64,000 nt of DNA. Source: Hericium rajendrae (taxonomy: Eukaryota; Basidiomycota; Agaricomycetes; Russulales; Hericiaceae). Where the stretch lies: assembly GCA_033439255.1 (NCBI GenBank), contig CM065888.1, forward strand, positions 558,001 to 622,000, in the 5' to 3' direction. Position 1 is the first letter of the stretch; every line of letters begins with the position of its first letter. This document shows positions 34,132 through 45,639 of this stretch, one piece after another. The translations under genes and the position numbers were made by a program. The notes beneath the pieces are model-generated. The model had not been told where the DNA came from. It saw only the letters and a program-made list of their open reading frames with translations, and did no database searches.

Positions 34132-36985
34132 ATGGTCCTTCCTGACAACCAGGCCTTGCCTTCATCAAGCTCGGGGCCCTCACATGTCCGCATCCCAACG
34201 TCTTCAGCAGATATTCTCGCGGCCGCTCGTGCTCGTGATCGGGAGTCCTCGGCAGGCGATGAACCTCCCCGGCAACGAAAGAAATCACGAAAAGACGGTA
34301 AGAAACAGAATATAGTAGAATCAACACACTTATTTATCTAGCAAGCAGATGCAGCGCCGAAAAATACACGCATGAGCCCTCAGCAGCGAATCGAACACGT
34401 CCTCGAGATCCTGAGACAAGGCCGCATGTCGCCTATCGAATTCATCATGGCTCTGCTGGACCCGAGCAATGCTAGCTATCAGGGATACAGACAGAGCTTC
34501 TACGGCGAAGGTGGAAAACTCGGTGCCTTCCTGGATTTAATCCTGGATGATACGCAGGGTGCAGCCAGAGCCCGCAAATGGATGCAGCCACATGCCGAGG
34601 AGATCGTCTGTCGCACGGTCTACGAAGAAATGGATCGAGTGAAGGTAGCGCAGAGGTACAGCCTGAAGGCCATCACGCCCGAATACTTGGAAGAATGGAA
34701 TTTGTCCGATGCATTCAGTAAGGTCGCAATTAGCGAGGCGCCGGTCTTGACTGCTATCTTGCACAGTGCTGCGTTGACTGAGCGAGCTGCGGAAAAAAAC
34801 AAGATCAAGAACGATCCTTCTACAGTGCGTGAAATCCCTTTTCACCTTCGCATGCTACAATCGTCTCTAACCTGGTCGTCTGATAGCTGGCAAATGTCAT
34901 CATAGCTCAGCTCGCGCACTTTCGATCTCATCATAGCATGACATTCCAGGCTGGCTTCTCCCTCTTCCTGTGGTCATCCGGCGCATCACGAGAGACGCTG
35001 GACACGTTACACCAATGTGGCCTTTGTGTCGCATACACCTCGCTCCTACAGTTGATCGAACACCTTGCAGATGCGTGTGTTGAACAAGCTGCAGTAATAG
35101 CCCGAGACCCTCATATGCATGGCTACGATAACGTCAACGTCTGTATGTCCGGGTTCGTCGAGCAGCGCGAATCCGCACCAGCAAAAGTGCAATCGGGCAC
35201 GACTGCCATCATATACCCACTGCGAAATGCAACACGCCAAGCCGTGGCCCTTGCACCGATTACTCAACGCTGGCGCGCCGCTGGTGATCTGTCGCTTATA
35301 GACGACATAGAACCTTCCAACGACCAATTCAATTCCAACATCCATCAACTTCAGATCCACATTATCCGTGCCCTTACCACATTTGTCCCCGAATTCGCTG
35401 AGTACAACAACATGACTGAACTCGACTACATTCCACGTCGCGCGATGCCCTCAGGTCACAAGACCAAGCAGTACCCTATTCGAACTACGACCATCGACGA
35501 ATCGACAGTCGATGGGAATATTGCCGTCTTGAACAACATCTATCGCGAGCAGCTGCACATGAGCTACGACGAACTTTCCAATATTGCGATACCTTCCATC
35601 AATGACCAGTTGACGAATGCTCGAATACGTGGTGCGAAGATCCTCCGCATGCGCGACAAGAACCCATTCACACGAATCGAGAACTTTCAGGTTGGGTTTG
35701 GGTTATTTCATCTTTCGATGAACTTGATATGGGCACTGCTCCATGTCCATCGTGGGTCTCTTCGGCAAGAGGGTAGCCTGACGTACTTCTTCACGCTTCT
35801 TGGACGTGTCCGTCTTGGAGCAGAGCATCCTGATTACCACACGCTGTTGTCTGCTCTGATGCAGATTCTCAACGGCATCCTGCTTAACTGGTGGCGTGCA
35901 AAATCTGGTTTCTCATCCCTAAAATCCTTCGCCCAGAGCAAACCAACACCACAGATCCTTCTCGCGCATGCCCAGAGTATAATGCAAAGGTAAATAATTG
36001 TACTAACTATCGTAAACATTTTTTCTCACACGTATGACAACAGTCTCTACATCCCGGCTGGAGATGGCGACGGCGAGTCTGAGGATGATTCCGATGCATC
36101 AGAACAGAGCGAGCCTTCTGACCCGACAGATATTACTGCACAGAACACAAAGTTGCTTGTTCGGGATCTACTTTATGTTGCAGAATTAAATCAAGCAGTG
36201 CGAGATGGCGATTGGGGTCGCATTGAGGATATGCTCGGAGTCCTGGCTATGGTTTTCCGTGGCGCAGGGTCGAATAATTATAATTATTGCACAGAGATTC
36301 TCCATTTTTTACACAACCTCAAACACGTCTGGACTCCAGAATTTGCGTGAGTTAATCTAATGAATGTGTCGAGATCAGAATCATCTTATAGTTGAAATGC
36401 ACACCAGGGACGTCATGCGAGATAATATGATCATCAATACTTCGGGGCGAGCAGGACGTGCATGCGGTGTTGATCATAACATCGAACGTCATGTCAAGTT
36501 CCAAAAGGCAAGTTCGTAGGTTCATTCACATATTTACATGTCTAACAAATTGTGCACAGACAACCCATCTTCGCCGTGGGCTTTATGGATCATGGGACCG
36601 CTTGGGCGACATTTCTGCTCTGGGCTGTGTTGTTCAAGCGGCGAAGAAACGCGTCGCAATCGAACTAGGATCTCTTCATCGCGGCCTGACGCACATCGAT
36701 CCAGATACGACCTCATCAGTGTGGAAGGTTGCGAACAAAAGCACAGAATTGAAACTTCATGAGTCTATCGATGGGCGCCATGGTACCGCTGTCGTCGATA
36801 CTCTGCGCTCCGGGGGAGACAAGCTCAAGTCTTCGACACTGAAAACCTTTAACAAAAAGATTCAGGAGATGAAGGCAGGGGTGGTGACTGCTGTTGCTCC
36901 CGAGGAAGATGAGCTTCCGCCCATGGACTTTGACCTAGAATTCTCAACAGTTGATGATCACGGTGACTTCGTTGATGTACTGTAA
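34132..36985 (+). CDS. DUF6589 domain protein, candidate transposase
   Basis: Six exons: 34132-34298, 34349-34824, 34887-35989, 36044-36346, 36408-36507, 36560-36985; every junction keeps frame, and intron 5 uses a GC donor (GCAAGT). The N-terminus is Ser/Arg-rich and basic (RQRKKSRK), like a nuclear signal. The conserved body resembles DUF6589 proteins abundant in mushrooms: HGYDNVNVCMSGFVEQRES, INDQLTNARIRGAKILRM, FQVGFGLFHLSMNLIWALLH, GSLTYFFTLLGRVRLGAEHP, YCTEILHFLHNLKHVWTPEF and RDNMIINTSGRAGRACGVDH. The Asp residues of YDN.N and NDQLT are candidate metal-binding positions of an RNase H-like fold (inference). It lies inside a 191-bp TIR pair with a 9-bp duplication and is the only protein there other than a helicase, so it is the likeliest transposase. 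No stops or frameshifts seen. Confidence 0.85.
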
Positions 36986-37037
36986 TGGAAAAGACAATAT
37001 AACATAATTGCAGCTTATACGATATGCTATGAAGGTA

Positions 37038-39178
37038 TCAGGTGGTATTTGTATGATCTACGAGCACAGGTTTCTTAAGAAGCTTCCGTCGCTTAGCTCT
37101 GGCAGGCAGTGGCTCCTCGTTTGAGCTCACTGGCAGGCTCACTTCTTCCTTCGTCGCCGATTTCTTGTCAAAAGCTTGAATGATGTCGAAGACTTGAGTA
37201 GACCAGCGCCGCGACCACTCGTTTGATTGGTTGAGAGTGGCGACTACATCAGCTGGACATTTGAGCAATGTAGGGTGGATCTTGGCTAGATCCTTGAGAC
37301 CGTCATCATCGAGTATCCATGTAACCGGTCGAAAAGCGGCACCAATCTCTTTGCTGTTCGTTTGTAGCCGCCATCTTTTGAGCTCCTTCATCAGCAGCTT
37401 CCGGTCGTTGGGAGTGCGCAACTTTGCACGCTTGCGCTTAGGTTTCATAGCAGGAGGGTTGTCGATGCTATCATTGTGAAATATTCTTGCCGGCAAGAGG
37501 GTTTGCAAGTTAAAATCATCGTCATGTCGATCACAGCACCATCTATTCGTATACACAAGTGCTATATGCATAATCAGTGGGAGATAAGGAGTACAAGAGT
37601 ATGCAAGGGGACTTACCGTCTGTTGCCATATCGCCAAGGAAAGTCGCGATGTAACTGCGCAGGCAGCTCTCGGACTGTACGAACTTGATTGCATTGCTGC
37701 CGATTTGAGACCGTTTTCCGGGAAGCTTTGCTACTGATTTTGGAGGTGCATCGAAATCGCGACTCGGAGGAGCGCTAACTCGTGAGTCTTCATCATCTAG
37801 CTCCAGGTCCGAGACCCAGGACTCAGCAAATACAAGGAAGAGCGAGGTTGCAACTCCATCCCGGCCAGCTCTACCTGCACGTTGGATTCCCTCGAGAAGA
37901 TCTGTACACAGGCCATACTGAATTACAATGTCAACATCCAGTACGTTGAGCCCCGTAGAGACACCAGACGTAGCACAAAGCACGCGACAGACACTGTTCG
38001 GAGACGAGAAATCCAGATAGACATCCTCTAGATAGATGTCGGACATGCTACTGTGATAGTGTTGAACAATGCCGGCACCTTGTAGATTGCGAGGTAAGCG
38101 GCGATCCAGATATATTGCCGCATCAGCAGCCTCTGTTTTATTGTCGTGAAAGATGATGACTTTTGGGATATGAACCATCGGGGGATGGTAGGACGTAGGG
38201 ATGATACAGTTGAGGTTACGGTAGTCACGAATACCACCTCCGAGAAGTGGCAGAGTAGCATACGTTATGTTGCGGCGATTAGCACTGAGACGCAAGACAG
38301 TCGCGCCGTCGTTGATGGAGAGACTCTGTCGTACCACATCCAGAACAGCATCTGGAAGTGTCGCAGACATGGCTTGCAGGCTAACCGATTTGGGAAGCTT
38401 GACGCAAGCCTCGCCGAGTTTACCCCATGCCGGGCGGAATGGCTCCCGTCCATGCTTCTTGATCCCTGCCGTCCAGATGTTATGTACTTCATCAATGTTG
38501 ACATGCGCTAGATGCTTCCGGAACTTCTTGTCGTTCAGGACGTGTGAGAAACGCGACACATGCCCGCCACTCATTGAAAGCTGCTCGGCGGAGACAATTA
38601 AGTGCTGGTAATGGCCGTGAGTAATATCCTCCATATTGACATCAGCATGTCGAGCTCTGATTATACCTTGAGAATAGGCATACCTCCCACAATGATTTGT
38701 CTTTGGGCGTGTCGCTATTTATGGCCTTCGTGCGAATGCCCCATTTTTCGAACTCGGATACCTGCATATATGCACCAGTTGACTTAGCACGAGCATCATT
38801 TAAAGGTTAGCTGAGACCCACTTGAGATGTCTGTAGCCTTTTGAGAGGAGACACAGTGATTGCGACAGATTTCGGACGAAGCAATAGAGGTATAACGATG
38901 AGCAGTGTCTTGCCCGAGCCAGTTCCTGAGATCACGACAGAATCTCGCCCATTTATAGTCTCAAGTGAGCCAGCCAGCTGAAATTCATGCGGAACGATAG
39001 AGCAAGATGATAGAGAGAACACGAGCAAGCAAGCCTTGAGAACATCGGTCAGGTCTTGACGAGAGAGGCCGTCCAGAAAGCGTGCAGGTGGTCTGAGATT
39101 GACCGGCAGCCAGAGGTCCGAAAGAAGCAAGAGATCGTTGAGCGAGGAACCATGAATGGTCTCAAGGATATTTGACAT
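37038..39178 (-). CDS. RecQ-like SF2 DNA helicase of the transposon
   Basis: Minus strand, ATG at 39178 and stop at 37038, about four exons. Helicase motifs in order: VVISGTGSGKTLLIVIPLLL (motif I), VAITVSPLKRLQ (Ia), HLIVSAEQL, VNIDEVHNI (motif II, DEVH), LQAMSATLPD (III), PKVIIFHDNKTEA (IV), VCRVLCATSGVSTGLNVLDV (V) and IQRAGRAGRDG (VI). The C-terminal part (FRPVTWILDDDGLKDLAKIH, near 37360-37270) is a region seen in basidiomycete RecQ-like proteins. It ends in a basic tail (ARAKRRKLLKKP). All ATPase motifs look intact. RecQ enzymes unwind DNA 3' to 5'. Here the gene lies inside the inverted repeats and converges on the DUF6589 gene, so it probably works in transposition or repair of the excised site (inference). 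Confidence 0.88.
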
Positions 39179-39320
39179 AATAGAGCACAGCTGTAGTCAC
39201 CAGAAGCATAATAATAAGGATAAGAAACAAGTGGAGAGAGCGTTGAGGCAGACGGAGAGGACGGGCGCGACGTGACGCGACGCGTTCAAGACACGGCGAA
39301 CTCGTATATTGATGAGCACG

Positions 39321-39511
39321 ATCGTAATGGACTACAAAGTCTACAAAGGGGAACGTAGTACACTACAAAATGGGGCCGTGGGAAGTTTAGGGGAGGTCAG
39401 ATCGCGCGATCGGCGCAGCACCATAGGAATTCAAACTCAGATGTACCAGTCTCTCTATCGAGAGTTTGGTACAAACGGTTCACGAGATACGAGAGACTGG
39501 TTACCAGTCTA
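39321..39511 (-). repeat. Right terminal inverted repeat (191 bp)
   Basis: Reverse complement of 33846-34036 with one mismatch; followed directly by the second AGTCTTTCG (39512-39520). Confidence 0.97.
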
Positions 39512-39520
39512 AGTCTTTCG
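39512..39520. repeat. 9-bp target-site duplication, right copy
   Basis: AGTCTTTCG, identical to 33837-33845. Confidence 0.95.
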
Positions 39521-39587
39521 CTCTTACCACGTCGGAGGCCCACGCAACAGTTGACCGCATCCTACTTCAAACACTAGGCAAAGCACC

Positions 39588-40934
39588 ATGACTTGGGGTA
39601 GCATCGCTCTGAACGACGGTACGGCCACTTCGTCAATCTACGGGCCATGGATTGAATCGCGACGCAGGCCATTCCATTCCGGGTATCGCATTCGGTACTT
39701 GGACTCTGGGCAATGGGCAGAATCCCATTGACCAAGTAGACCAGGCTTTGTCCGTTGGCTTTAACCATATCGGTGAGACCCTCGCGTTTCGCAATAAGGT
39801 TTGGGGAAAGTCTTATCTTGTCATCAGATACGGCACAGGCTTACAGGAATGAAGAAGAGGCGGGGAAAGCACTCCGGGAGAGTGGTCTGGCTCGCTCAGA
39901 CGTTTTCATTACTACCAAGTACTCAGGCCTGAATGGACTTGACATCGAGACGTCCATCCAAAACAGCTTGAAGAACGTAAGTCATGAGGTTTCATATGGA
40001 GAACAGGCCTCAAGTGCTAAGAAATTGAAATAACCATCAGCTCGGAGTGTCCTATGTTGACTTGTATCTTATCCATCACCCTCGCTTGGCCGTGCCTGAT
40101 ATTCCGACGGCATGGGCCAAGATGGAAGCAATTAAGGCAGCAGGCCTTGCGAAGTAAATCAATGACTATTGGCTGCGTTGCTTTATCTTTTACTCACATA
40201 ATCGCATTCAGGAGTATCGGTGTCAGCAACTTCGGCGTTGAAGAGCTCAACACTCTCCTGGCCTCGGCGAAGGTCAAGCCCGCCGCAAATCAGGTAAACT
40301 CAGAAGTTACCCTGTGACGCTCTGCATCTCAATATTTTCCACATGTCTAGATCTTGTTCCATCCCTATGTCTATGCTAAGCAAGTTCCGACTCTCAAGTT
40401 GGCAGCGGAGCACGGTATTGTCATTGAAGCCTATAGCTCTCTTATGTACACAATCACTTCTTCTATGTCAGATAAGCATCCTGACATACTGTCTCATCCT
40501 AGTCCAATCACGCATCAACCCGGCGGTCCTCTTGACGAGCCTCTGAATGCCATCGCCAAACGACTGAATGCGACGGCCGACCAGGTGATTTTTGCGTGGG
40601 TGAAGGCAAAGGGCGTCGTAGTTGTCACGTAAGCCGACGGTCTCTGACGGATTGCGATGTCTAAATTCAATGTCCTTGCAGTACGAGCTCAAAGAAGTCT
40701 CGTCTTGAAGGATACCTTGCCGCAGGCGATATCAGTACGTCGTGTCTGAGCTGTATCTTCTCACTCTGTCGTTCGCTAACCTGAATGACAGAGTTGACCA
40801 ATGAAGATATCGCCGCCATAGACGCTGCGGGAGCTCGCGCTGGGCGACAGACAGCCGGGTCGGTACTGCGCCGCCTGGCTATCGTCGGGCTCGTCGGCGC
40901 CGCTGCATTTAGGATTTATACCTATCTGTTCTGA
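39588..40934 (+). CDS. Aldo-keto reductase with C-terminal membrane segment
   Basis: ATG at 39588 ([11 protein letters not shown]), spliced to [20 protein letters not shown]; seven introns follow, stop TGA at 40932-40934. AKR signatures: [20 protein letters not shown] with catalytic Asp and Tyr, [10 protein letters not shown] with Lys, [15 protein letters not shown] with His (the Asp/Tyr/Lys/His tetrad is complete), [31 protein letters not shown] and [20 protein letters not shown] (NADPH phosphate-binding region). It reduces carbonyls with NADPH; the substrate is not evident. Oddity: after the usual end the protein continues [20 protein letters not shown] to YTYLF, a single hydrophobic stretch that may anchor it in a membrane with the enzyme facing the cytosol. 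Its promoter now abuts the right end of the DUF6589 transposon. Confidence 0.88.
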
Positions 40935-41300
40935 GTGAGGTCCGCATGGAACTTTGTCTTGAAGATGGACCTTTGCACTCTGTCCTCCATTTGTGTGTAA
41001 AGTTGTTGTGTCCGTCGAAGAGTTCGCACTGCATGTATGTCGTATGTATACTTTCCGGAGCCCACTTTAAGCAGTAGCCCATCTGGCTTCGTCTCCGAAG
41101 ACGCCGGTATCTTCGTTTCGAGTTGAACGCATGCGTACCATGGCGAAACTTGTGCATGGGTCCACGGCCGCTCTAACCTCTAATGGATGCCCAACGGAAA
41201 CAATAAGATTAGACCGTGAGTTCATGAGTACAATTTGGATTCTACAGCATCTAACATTCCCAGTTCAGTATCACAGTCTACTATGGCGCAACTCCTAGCG

Positions 41301-42563
41301 TCAGTTGCTCGATGCGAAAGGATAATCCGTGTAACCGGTCGCGCTCTTGCGGAGGTAGAAGGTCTCGGGGTTGTACGGGTTGAACGGAATGTCGTCCTTC
41401 AATCTCAGAGGCAAGTCGGGCTGACATGGAAAGCATTTCTCAGCACGCCTCAAGAAAGCACTAAGATGGCACTCACGTTCGCGATGAACCAACGACCAAA
41501 GACGACCAAGTCGCCCTTCTCATCGGCCTCCTTGATAGCGAGGTCCCGGTCATAGCCACCGGCAGTCAGGAAGGGTCGCGAGCCCCAGATCTCCCGCAAG
41601 AAGTCGTTCGTCTCTTCCTCGCTGGGCGTGTATGCTGCGCCCGTCGCCACGCGGGCCTCGATGACGTGGATATAGGAGAATTCGGGGTAGTTGTCACGGA
41701 TCTTCGTCACGAGGTATGAGAACGTCGGCTTCGGGTCCTTCATGCGCATGTCTATCGCCAAGAAAACCTAAACAACCCATCAGTCAAGGTGCGGAGACGG
41801 ATGCTCACTTTGATACTGGCCCCACGGGCTGAGTCGGATCCCGACGCGCTTCTGCCCAATCGCTTTCACCACAGCGTCGATGACCTCGAGCGGGAATCGC
41901 GCCCGGTTCTCAATCGAGCCGCCGTACTCGTCGGTCCGGTTGTTCGACACATCCTGCAGAAACTGGTCCGGCAAGTAGCCGTTAGCGCCGTGGAGCTCAA
42001 CGCCGTCAAAGCCCGCCTTGACCGCATTCGCGGCCGCGCTTGCGTACCAACCGACGTATTCCTTGATCTCGTCCTTTGTGAGCGGGCGCGGCACCGGCGC
42101 ATCCGTCATCGGGATGTCGCCCGCACTGTGCAGCTCGAGCGACGGGTCGCCGAGCTCGGCGCGCAGGGAGTCGCGGTTCGCGGTGCGTCCGAGCGCCCAC
42201 AGCTGCAAATAGATGAACGAGCCCTTCGCGTGGACCGCGTCCGTCACCTACGCGCGCCGATCAGACTTTATCGCCCGTCGGAAGGAGCAGAGCATGGCTT
42301 ACCCGCTTCCAGGCGGCGACCTGCGCATCGGACCAGATCCCGGGCACGTTGGGGTAGCCACCTGCCTTCTGCGCGATGAGAGTGGCCTCCGTGATGAGCA
42401 GCGTGCCGGGGACGCTGGCGCGCTGCGCGTAGTACTCGACGGCGAGGTCGCCGTGGACATGCTCGTCGTCCGCGCGGAAGCGCGTCAAGGGCGCCAAGAC
42501 CACCCTGTTCTGGAGGGTGATGTCGCCGAGCTGGAAGGGCTGGAAAAGCTTTGATCCAGGCAT
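41301..42563 (-). CDS. Old Yellow Enzyme family NADPH dehydrogenase / ene-reductase (copy 1)
   Basis: Minus strand, ATG at 42563 ([20 protein letters not shown]), stop at 41301, four exons. The FMN-binding TIM barrel is complete by motif: VVLAPLTRFRADDEH, ITEATLIAQKAGGYPNVPGI, FIYLQLWALGR, GFDGVELHGANGYLPDQFLQ (substrate-binding His and Asn, proton donor Tyr), RTDEYGGSIENRARF, VGIRLSPWG, RPFLTAGGYDRDLA and VVFGRWFIANPDLP. The enzyme reduces the C=C bond of enones and similar compounds using NADPH. It is highly similar to the gene at 48146-49430 (nearly the same N-terminus and intron positions), so the two arose by duplication. The pogo transposon ends about 390 bases upstream of its start. 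Confidence 0.93.
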
Positions 42564-42951
42564 GGTAGAGTTGAATTGTTTAGGTGCGAGAAGGAGGTGT
42601 GGTTTGTAGATTGTGGGGGATGAAGTGATGGTATTCGACGGAGAAACGTCGACATCTTATATACTTCTGCCGCCAATGAGAACGAGGAAGCACTTCGAGT
42701 TTGCGTATCCATTGGTGACAGATGGAAAGTTGATTAGTGATAGCGAGCCTCACTCAGCAGGCTCGAAAAAGCATTAACGGATTCGAGGAACACAGTCATT
42801 ACGCGGTTCAACTCGCGTCATCTTACATTGATCCTGCTATACACGGTGAGACGAATCAAGGGCAATTTGTGTCTCTTGACAAATATTGATACTTGCGTCC
42901 CGTACGGCGGCGCAAAATGCAGGGTGGTTTGGAAGGAAGGAAGGAAGGAAG

Positions 42952-42953
42952 TA
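42952..42953. repeat. TA target duplication, left
   Basis: TA immediately outside the left inverted repeat; matching TA at 46794-46795. TA duplication is the rule for Tc1/mariner elements. Confidence 0.85.
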
Positions 42954-42980
42954 CTGTGGCTGACCCAGAAGCGGGCCACC
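42954..42980 (+). repeat. Left 27-bp terminal inverted repeat
   Basis: Exact reverse complement of 46767-46793. Confidence 0.97.
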
Positions 42981-43166
42981 GCGACTTCCCGCTCAGTTAG
43001 TGCGTTATCTACAAAGCCGACTGGCCTCGAAAAGGTCATAAAGCACTAGTAAACCGAGTAGAGATTATGATTATGTAGTTTACCGATTTTACAAGCATGA
43101 AATACGAGTGGTGCAAATATTTCGCGACAAAGACTGCTCCTGCCCAGAAGTGGGCCAGCGTGGGAA

Positions 43167-45639
43167 TCAAATGTCGGTGCTCATGTCCTCCTCCTCCCTG
43201 GGCGCCACCAATCTTAATGATGGATCTATGTGCTCTTCGTTCATGGTATGTCTCTGACTTTTGCCTGTATCATCTGTGATCACCTTCTCACGCTCCTCCA
43301 TAACATTTCCGACGACTTTCGGGCCTGAACGAGGGACGTTATCCTGATCAAGTGGTCCGGGACTTCTTGCACCATTCACAGGCATCTGGAGCTCGGCGGG
43401 ACCAGCGATGTGAACGCCTGACGTGTGTACGTGCTTGGGCGGATGATTCTCATCGTCGTTCCCATCCGACGCACGTTTTTTGGTCAACCGATGTGCTTGA
43501 GTCTCTGCCGCTTTTGCCTCCTTCTGGACACACTTTGCGGCCTCCCGCTCTGTCTTGTCTCGGGCCTTCTGAGCTGTCTTCTCACTCTTGTCGTGTGCTT
43601 TCTTTTCCTTAGCCTGCTCTCGCTTCCTCTCAGTCTCCGCCTTCTTGAGGGCTTTCTCTTCTTCGGCCTCTGCTCGCTTGTCTGCTGCAGCCTCTTCCCG
43701 TTGCTCTCGGTGTCGCTCTCTGTCTGCAGCCTTCTCAGCGGCCTTCTCTTGTCGCTCAATCTCCTTCCTGGCATCTCGTTCGGCGCGTTCGGAGTCTCTG
43801 GTGGCAGCGTCGCGCTCCTTCACTGCTGCGCGGTCCTGTTCTTCAATTGCCTTCCGAATGGCTTTGAGCATTTTCGAAGCATCCTTGTGAACGGCACTGA
43901 TGTGCGCTTTCCAGTCTGCAAATGCAAGAAGATCAAGATTCTCGCCACTTGTCATGTGGCGAGCGCTCGATCCGCCCTCTTTGCGCTTCGTGCGGGCCTT
44001 GTTACGGGAGTCGAAGAGCTGCTTGCGCAGCGACTCGTTCTCTGCCTCCATGAGTTTCTTGTGGGCATGATCGGCTTCAATGCGCATGTGGGCCTCCTCA
44101 AGAAGGCCATGTTGGTCATCATAGCCATGACGGAGAGCACTGCGAGAAGCTGCTGAAGGCAAGGCTGCCGGCAGGGGATCCGAACGGGCGAAAGCGAGGA
44201 CTGCTTCAGATGGAGGCCCGATATCGCCAGTAGGTTCTGATTCTGAGGCTGCCTGTTCTGACTGCGCATCAGCATCGGCAGTCAATGAATCCTCTCTTGT
44301 GTCTGCAGCGGGTGCCGGTGTCCTTGGGTTTGCATCTGCACTTGGCACAGTTCCTGTCGCGGAGATTGGCATCGCTGACTGCGTGGATGTATTTAAGGCA
44401 GGCGCGAAGGCTGAAGGCTCAATAACAGATGGGTCGTGTGGCCAAATCCCTGTCTTACGAAATGATGCCTGAATTGTCGGTGATGAGAATGCCCTTTGAC
44501 GTGCATTGTGATAGTGGTGAAGGAGGTTGCTCTTCGTTACTTTGATGAACTTTCCTGATAACAGAGTGACCTCTTTCTTCCACGAAGATGCTAAGGGCCC
44601 GAAGACTCCGACATCGCAAGGCTGAAGGCAATGGGTCGTATGCGGAGGCAAGCAAACAATGATAATCTTGTGCGCGGCTGCAAACTGGCAGAATTTGAAT
44701 GTGCAGTGTGAGTTGTGTCCGTCGAGAATAAGAAGCCGCCATTGTTCATCATTCTCCGGGCGAGTCAGGGGCTCGAAATGCCGTTGTAGCCAGAGGAAGC
44801 CAAGCTCCATATCAGTCCAGCCATTCTCCGAGAATGCAATTCTACGAAAGGCCTTGTCAGCTTGCCGTACACAATCAACTGACAATCGTTCGCATGACTT
44901 ACGATGCTTGCCCGGGGTTCTCTCTTCCCCATTCCAGGTTCCGCTGTTTCCCTTTGAAGATAGCCATCGGCGCGAGAGACCTTCCATCTGCACAAACGGC
45001 CTCAATCATTGTGACCAGCTCGCGGTTGCCGTCATGAATTTGGTTCACTGTCTTCTGATCACGGTCAACGAGCACCAGAGTACGTCCTCCAATCCCTAGA
45101 ATAACTCCTTTCTCATCCATGTTCCAAATGGCATCTATAGGTAAATCAAATTCATCATAAATAGCAACCAGGATGTCGTAGAATTCTGCGACAAGGGTGG
45201 GATTCAGCGCATTTGCTCGGCAGGCCTCGAGATTGGTTGTCCAGCGCGCCCGCAAGTCATCGTGTCGTGTTCGGAACCGCGCACCCCATCGAAGACCGAC
45301 TGGCTTGCCCGAAATAGTCGACGCATGCTCTGCAAGAGCTTCAAGAGAGACGGGAACCCCGCGACGCCCGAGCTCCTTCATCCACGCAACGAGCACCTCC
45401 TCCTGTGGTGGAGTCAGTGTCTGATATTCAGCATGGCTCTCACGACGTGTTTTTCGGCCATTCCAGCGACCAGCGAGTGTAGTGCGAGGCACTCCAAAGT
45501 CATCTGCTGCAGCTCGAAAGGAATAGTTCGGGTTCCCGCTCGCGTTGACGCCCGACTCGGTAACGGCTTGTAGCGCAGCTTGGAGCTGTTCCTCCTTCTC
45601 GACTTCATGCTGAGCCTTTAATTTCTCAGCAGTAGGCAT
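43167..45639 (-). CDS. Pogo-type transposase with long charged C-terminus
   Basis: ATG at 45639 (MPTAEKLKAQHEVEKEEQLQ), one intron at about 44907-44835 (GTAAGTCATG...TTCGTAG) joining GQAS to IAFSENGW, stop at 43167. Domains: psq-type helix-turn-helix (NYSFRAAADDFGVPRTTLAG, residues about 40-60), CENP-B-like second HTH (PPQEEVLVAWMKELGRRGVP ... GLRWGARFRTRHDDLR), then the DDE_1 endonuclease with IWNMDEKGVILG (Asp 1), LLILDGHNSHCTFKFCQFAA (Asp 2) and LPPHTTHCLQPCDVGVFGP (Asp 3), spacing DD35D. The C-terminal part of about 300 residues is unusual: Ser/Ala/Pro-rich, then a long Lys/Glu/Ala/Arg coiled-coil-like stretch (ERQEKAAEKAADRERHREQ). The triad is complete and no stops interrupt it. Confidence 0.93.

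Larger units (their letters stand above)
33846..39511. mobile_element. 5,666-bp DNA transposon encoding DUF6589 protein and RecQ-like helicase
   Basis: The ends are 191-bp inverted repeats (33846-34036 and 39321-39511) that differ by one base (CATCTGACTTTG versus CATCTGAGTTTG), flanked by a perfect 9-bp direct duplication AGTCTTTCG. Inside are two tail-to-tail multi-exon genes separated by 52 bases: a DUF6589 protein (plus) and a RecQ-like helicase (minus). Each starts about 95-145 bases inside its own inverted repeat, so each repeat may double as promoter. The near-identity of the repeats and the open frames point to recent insertion of a possibly active copy. It landed between the F-box gene and an aldo-keto reductase, 67 bases before the reductase start codon. 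A 9-bp duplication with long inverted repeats recalls Mutator-like elements, but no MULE transposase is present. Confidence 0.92.
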
